The position numbers and the translations under genes were made by a program. The notes under the pieces are model-generated. The model ran no database searches. It saw only the letters and a list, made by a program, of their open reading frames with translations, and was not told the DNA's origin. From contig NZ_CP019331.1 of the NCBI RefSeq assembly GCF_002163835.1, positions 2,145,001-2,209,000 of the forward strand: a stretch of DNA of 64,000 nt, read 5' to 3'. This DNA is from Polaribacter sp. SA4-10. Lineage in GTDB: Bacteria > Bacteroidota > Bacteroidia > Flavobacteriales > Flavobacteriaceae. Shown one piece after another: positions 62,086-64,000 of this stretch. The first letter of the stretch is position 1, and every line of letters begins with the position of its first letter.

Positions 62086-64000
62086 ATGAAAAAAATTAAT
62101 TCTCATTTATTATTATTATTAATATTAGCTACATTTATTCTATCTGCATGCAGCACTTCAGAAAAAAGCACTTCTGTTACTTCACCAGATAAAAACATTA
62201 CTGTTGAATTTGCTTTATCAAAAACTGGAGAGCCAATCTATTTTGTAATACATAAAAACAAGACAGTAATTGACACCTCTTCAATCAGTTTTGATTTTAA
62301 AAATTTACCTTCTTTAAAAAAGAATTTTAAAATAGTAAAAACAACAACAGGAAGCATAGATGAAACATGGCAAATGCCTTGGGGTGAACAAATAAATGTT
62401 AGAAATAATTACAATGAATTAGTTGTTTTTTTAGAAGAACAAACCAAAGATAAAAGACAATTAAATATTCACTTTAAAGTGTATAATGATGGGTTAGGGT
62501 TTCGATATGAATTTCCTGAACAAGCGAACTTAAAAGAAGTTTTAATTACAGATGAAAACACAGAATTCAATTTAACTGGAGATCATAAAGTATGGTGGAT
62601 TCCTGGAGATTGGGATATTTATGAGCATTTATATAACAAAACAAAAATTTCTAAAATTGATGCGCTTTCAAAAAGAAATCACGAAAACTTATCTGCAACT
62701 TATATTCCTGAAAATGCAGTAAATACGCCGGTAACAATGAAAACTGATGATGGTTTATATCTAAGTTTTCATGAAGCAGATTTAACTAATTATTCAGGTA
62801 TGACTTTAAAAGTTGATACAGAGAACTTGAGTATGACAAGTGAATTAGTTGGTTCAGAACGATTGGGAGGAAAAGCAAAAGTAACATTACCTTTTACGAC
62901 TCCTTGGCGAACAATTCAAATTGCCGAAAAAGCTGGCGATTTAATTGAGTCTAAAATGACATTAAATCTTAATGACCCTAATGAGATAGGAGACGTTAGT
63001 TATTTTACCCCAATGAAATATGTAGGAATTTGGTGGGAAATGCATATTGGAAAATCTACTTGGGACTTAGAAGGAAGTCAAGACATGAATACTTTTACAA
63101 CGGGTAAAGTAGGAACTTCAAGACACGGAGCTAACACAAAAAATGCGAAAAAATATATAGATTTTGCTTCACAAAATGGCATTAAAGGACTTTTAGTTGA
63201 AGGATGGAATACGGGATGGGATAAATGGATAAGCAATGATAGAGAAGGTGTTTTTGATTTTATGACACCTTATGCAGACTATAATTTTGAGGAAGTAATG
63301 GCATATGCCAAAGAAAAAGGTGTTGAAGTAATTATGCACCATGAAACTTCTGCTGCACCACTAACCTATGAAAAACAAATGGATGTTGCTTACGATTTTA
63401 TGAAAGCTAATAACATCAATTCAGTTAAAACTGGTTATGTAGGTAAAATAATTCCAAAAGGAGAATATCATCATGGTCAATGGATGGTAAATCACTATCA
63501 TAAGGTATTGGTTGAGGCTGCTAAAAAGAAAATTGCAGTTAATGCGCACGAACCAATTAAAGCAACAGGTAAAAGAAGAACTTATCCTAATGCGATTGCA
63601 AGAGAAGGATTAAGAGGGCAAGAATTTAATGCCTGGGCAACAGATGGGGGTAACCCTCCAAATCATATACCAACCGTTGCATTTACAAGAATGCTATCAG
63701 GTCCAATAGATTTTACACCAGGAGTTTTTAATATAAAATTTAATGAGTTCAAAAAAGAAAACCAAGTAAATACTACTCTAGCACATCAATTGGCTTTGTA
63801 TGTAGTTATATATAGTCCAATTCAAATGGCTTGCGACTTACCAGAACATTACATGGCTAATGGAAAAGTACATCCTGCATTTCAATTTATTACCGATGTT
63901 GGAGTAGATTGGCAACAGACTAAGGTCTTAAGTGGCGAAATTGGAGAATATGTTACCATTGCTCGAAAAGAAAAGGAAACTGGAAATTGGTTTATTGGAG
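62086..64000 (+). CDS. glycoside hydrolase family 97 lipoprotein, SusB-like alpha-glucosidase (3' end outside window)
   Basis: Exported lipoprotein (lipobox FILSAC) of which 638 codons are visible; family members are about 650-720 aa, so only a short C-terminal piece is missing. N-terminal beta-sandwich (residues ~25-280), then the catalytic barrel: MKYVGIWWEMHIGK, GLLVEGWNTGWDKW, EVIMHHETSAAP, VNAHEPIKATGKRRTYPN, RGQEFNAW. The glutamates in HHETS and NAHEP match the inverting SusB-type GH97 arrangement and not the Asp of the retaining branch. Own upstream palindrome suggests carbon-source control. It may begin another operon of the same utilisation locus. Confidence 0.92.
   Translation, partial: MKKINSHLLLLLILATFILSACSTSEKSTSVTSPDKNITVEFALSKTGEPIYFVIHKNKTVIDTSSISFDFKNLPSLKKNFKIVKTTTGSIDETWQMPWGEQINVRNNYNELVVFLEEQTKDKRQLNIHFKVYNDGLGFRYEFPEQANLKEVLITDENTEFNLTGDHKVWWIPGDWDIYEHLYNKTKISKIDALSKRNHENLSATYIPENAVNTPVTMKTDDGLYLSFHEADLTNYSGMTLKVDTENLSMTSELVGSERLGGKAKVTLPFTTPWRTIQIAEKAGDLIESKMTLNLNDPNEIGDVSYFTPMKYVGIWWEMHIGKSTWDLEGSQDMNTFTTGKVGTSRHGANTKNAKKYIDFASQNGIKGLLVEGWNTGWDKWISNDREGVFDFMTPYADYNFEEVMAYAKEKGVEVIMHHETSAAPLTYEKQMDVAYDFMKANNINSVKTGYVGKIIPKGEYHHGQWMVNHYHKVLVEAAKKKIAVNAHEPIKATGKRRTYPNAIAREGLRGQEFNAWATDGGNPPNHIPTVAFTRMLSGPIDFTPGVFNIKFNEFKKENQVNTTLAHQLALYVVIYSPIQMACDLPEHYMANGKVHPAFQFITDVGVDWQQTKVLSGEIGEYVTIARKEKETGNWFIG

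Overview
The window looks like a chromosomal segment of a marine member of the Flavobacteriaceae, Polaribacter-like in content. The evidence is very AT-rich DNA, type IX secretion sorting domains, a SusC/SusD pair, many Cys-lipoproteins with the 'SC(K/N)' lipobox style, and repeated Bacteroidetes promoters of the form TT(A/G)-N19-TAnnTTTG. I see no tRNA, rRNA, CRISPR array, transposase or integrase. The species assignment is inference.

Region 1 (1-9000, mostly housekeeping): a truncated TonB-dependent receptor diverges from a MocR-type regulator that has lost its PLP lysine. An orphan UmuD, a DUF2975/Xre pair, an S9 dipeptidyl-peptidase, tadA and dxs follow.

Region 2 (9000-22050): two paralogous T9SS-sorted BNR/beta-propeller lipoproteins flank a decayed partial copy of dgt. 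The intact dgt lies just beyond the second one. The order (psi)dgt-then-BNR gene occurs twice, which points to an old tandem duplication. A structured intergenic element and the nrdB-nrdA operon come next; the ATP-cone is on NrdB and is missing from NrdA.

Region 3 (22450-27400): a cold-shock protein, heme A synthase, moaE and moaD (separated by an opposite-strand DUF3817 gene) and a DUF5686 outer-membrane protein.

Region 4 (27500-34700): a sucrose/fructan-type sugar locus with secreted GH65, sugar porter, GH32 lipoprotein, fructokinase and a LacI regulator, plus a LacI-style palindrome in the divergent promoter. An azurin-like lipoprotein follows.

Region 5 (35600-64000): a large glycoside-processing locus. 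One arm (DUF1080, gluconate-dehydrogenase subunit 3, GMC dehydrogenase) diverges from an AraC regulator. Downstream of that regulator are two TIM-barrel isomerase/epimerase-like proteins, an MFS carrier, a Gfo/Idh oxidoreductase and a second DUF1080. Then come SusC and SusD, and a separately promoted run of three tandem FG-GAP/ASPIC-UnbV lipoproteins with one small lipoprotein and a vanadium-haloperoxidase-like PAP2 lipoprotein. The window ends inside a GH97 gene. The gene set fits oxidation of glycosides at C3, cleavage of the 3-keto-glycoside and re-reduction of the keto sugar. The link of this chemistry to the FG-GAP/haloperoxidase block is the most unusual feature here. Perfect or near-perfect CGAAAACGTTTTCG-like palindromes before the GH65/MFS, SusC and GH97 genes suggest shared LacI-type control.
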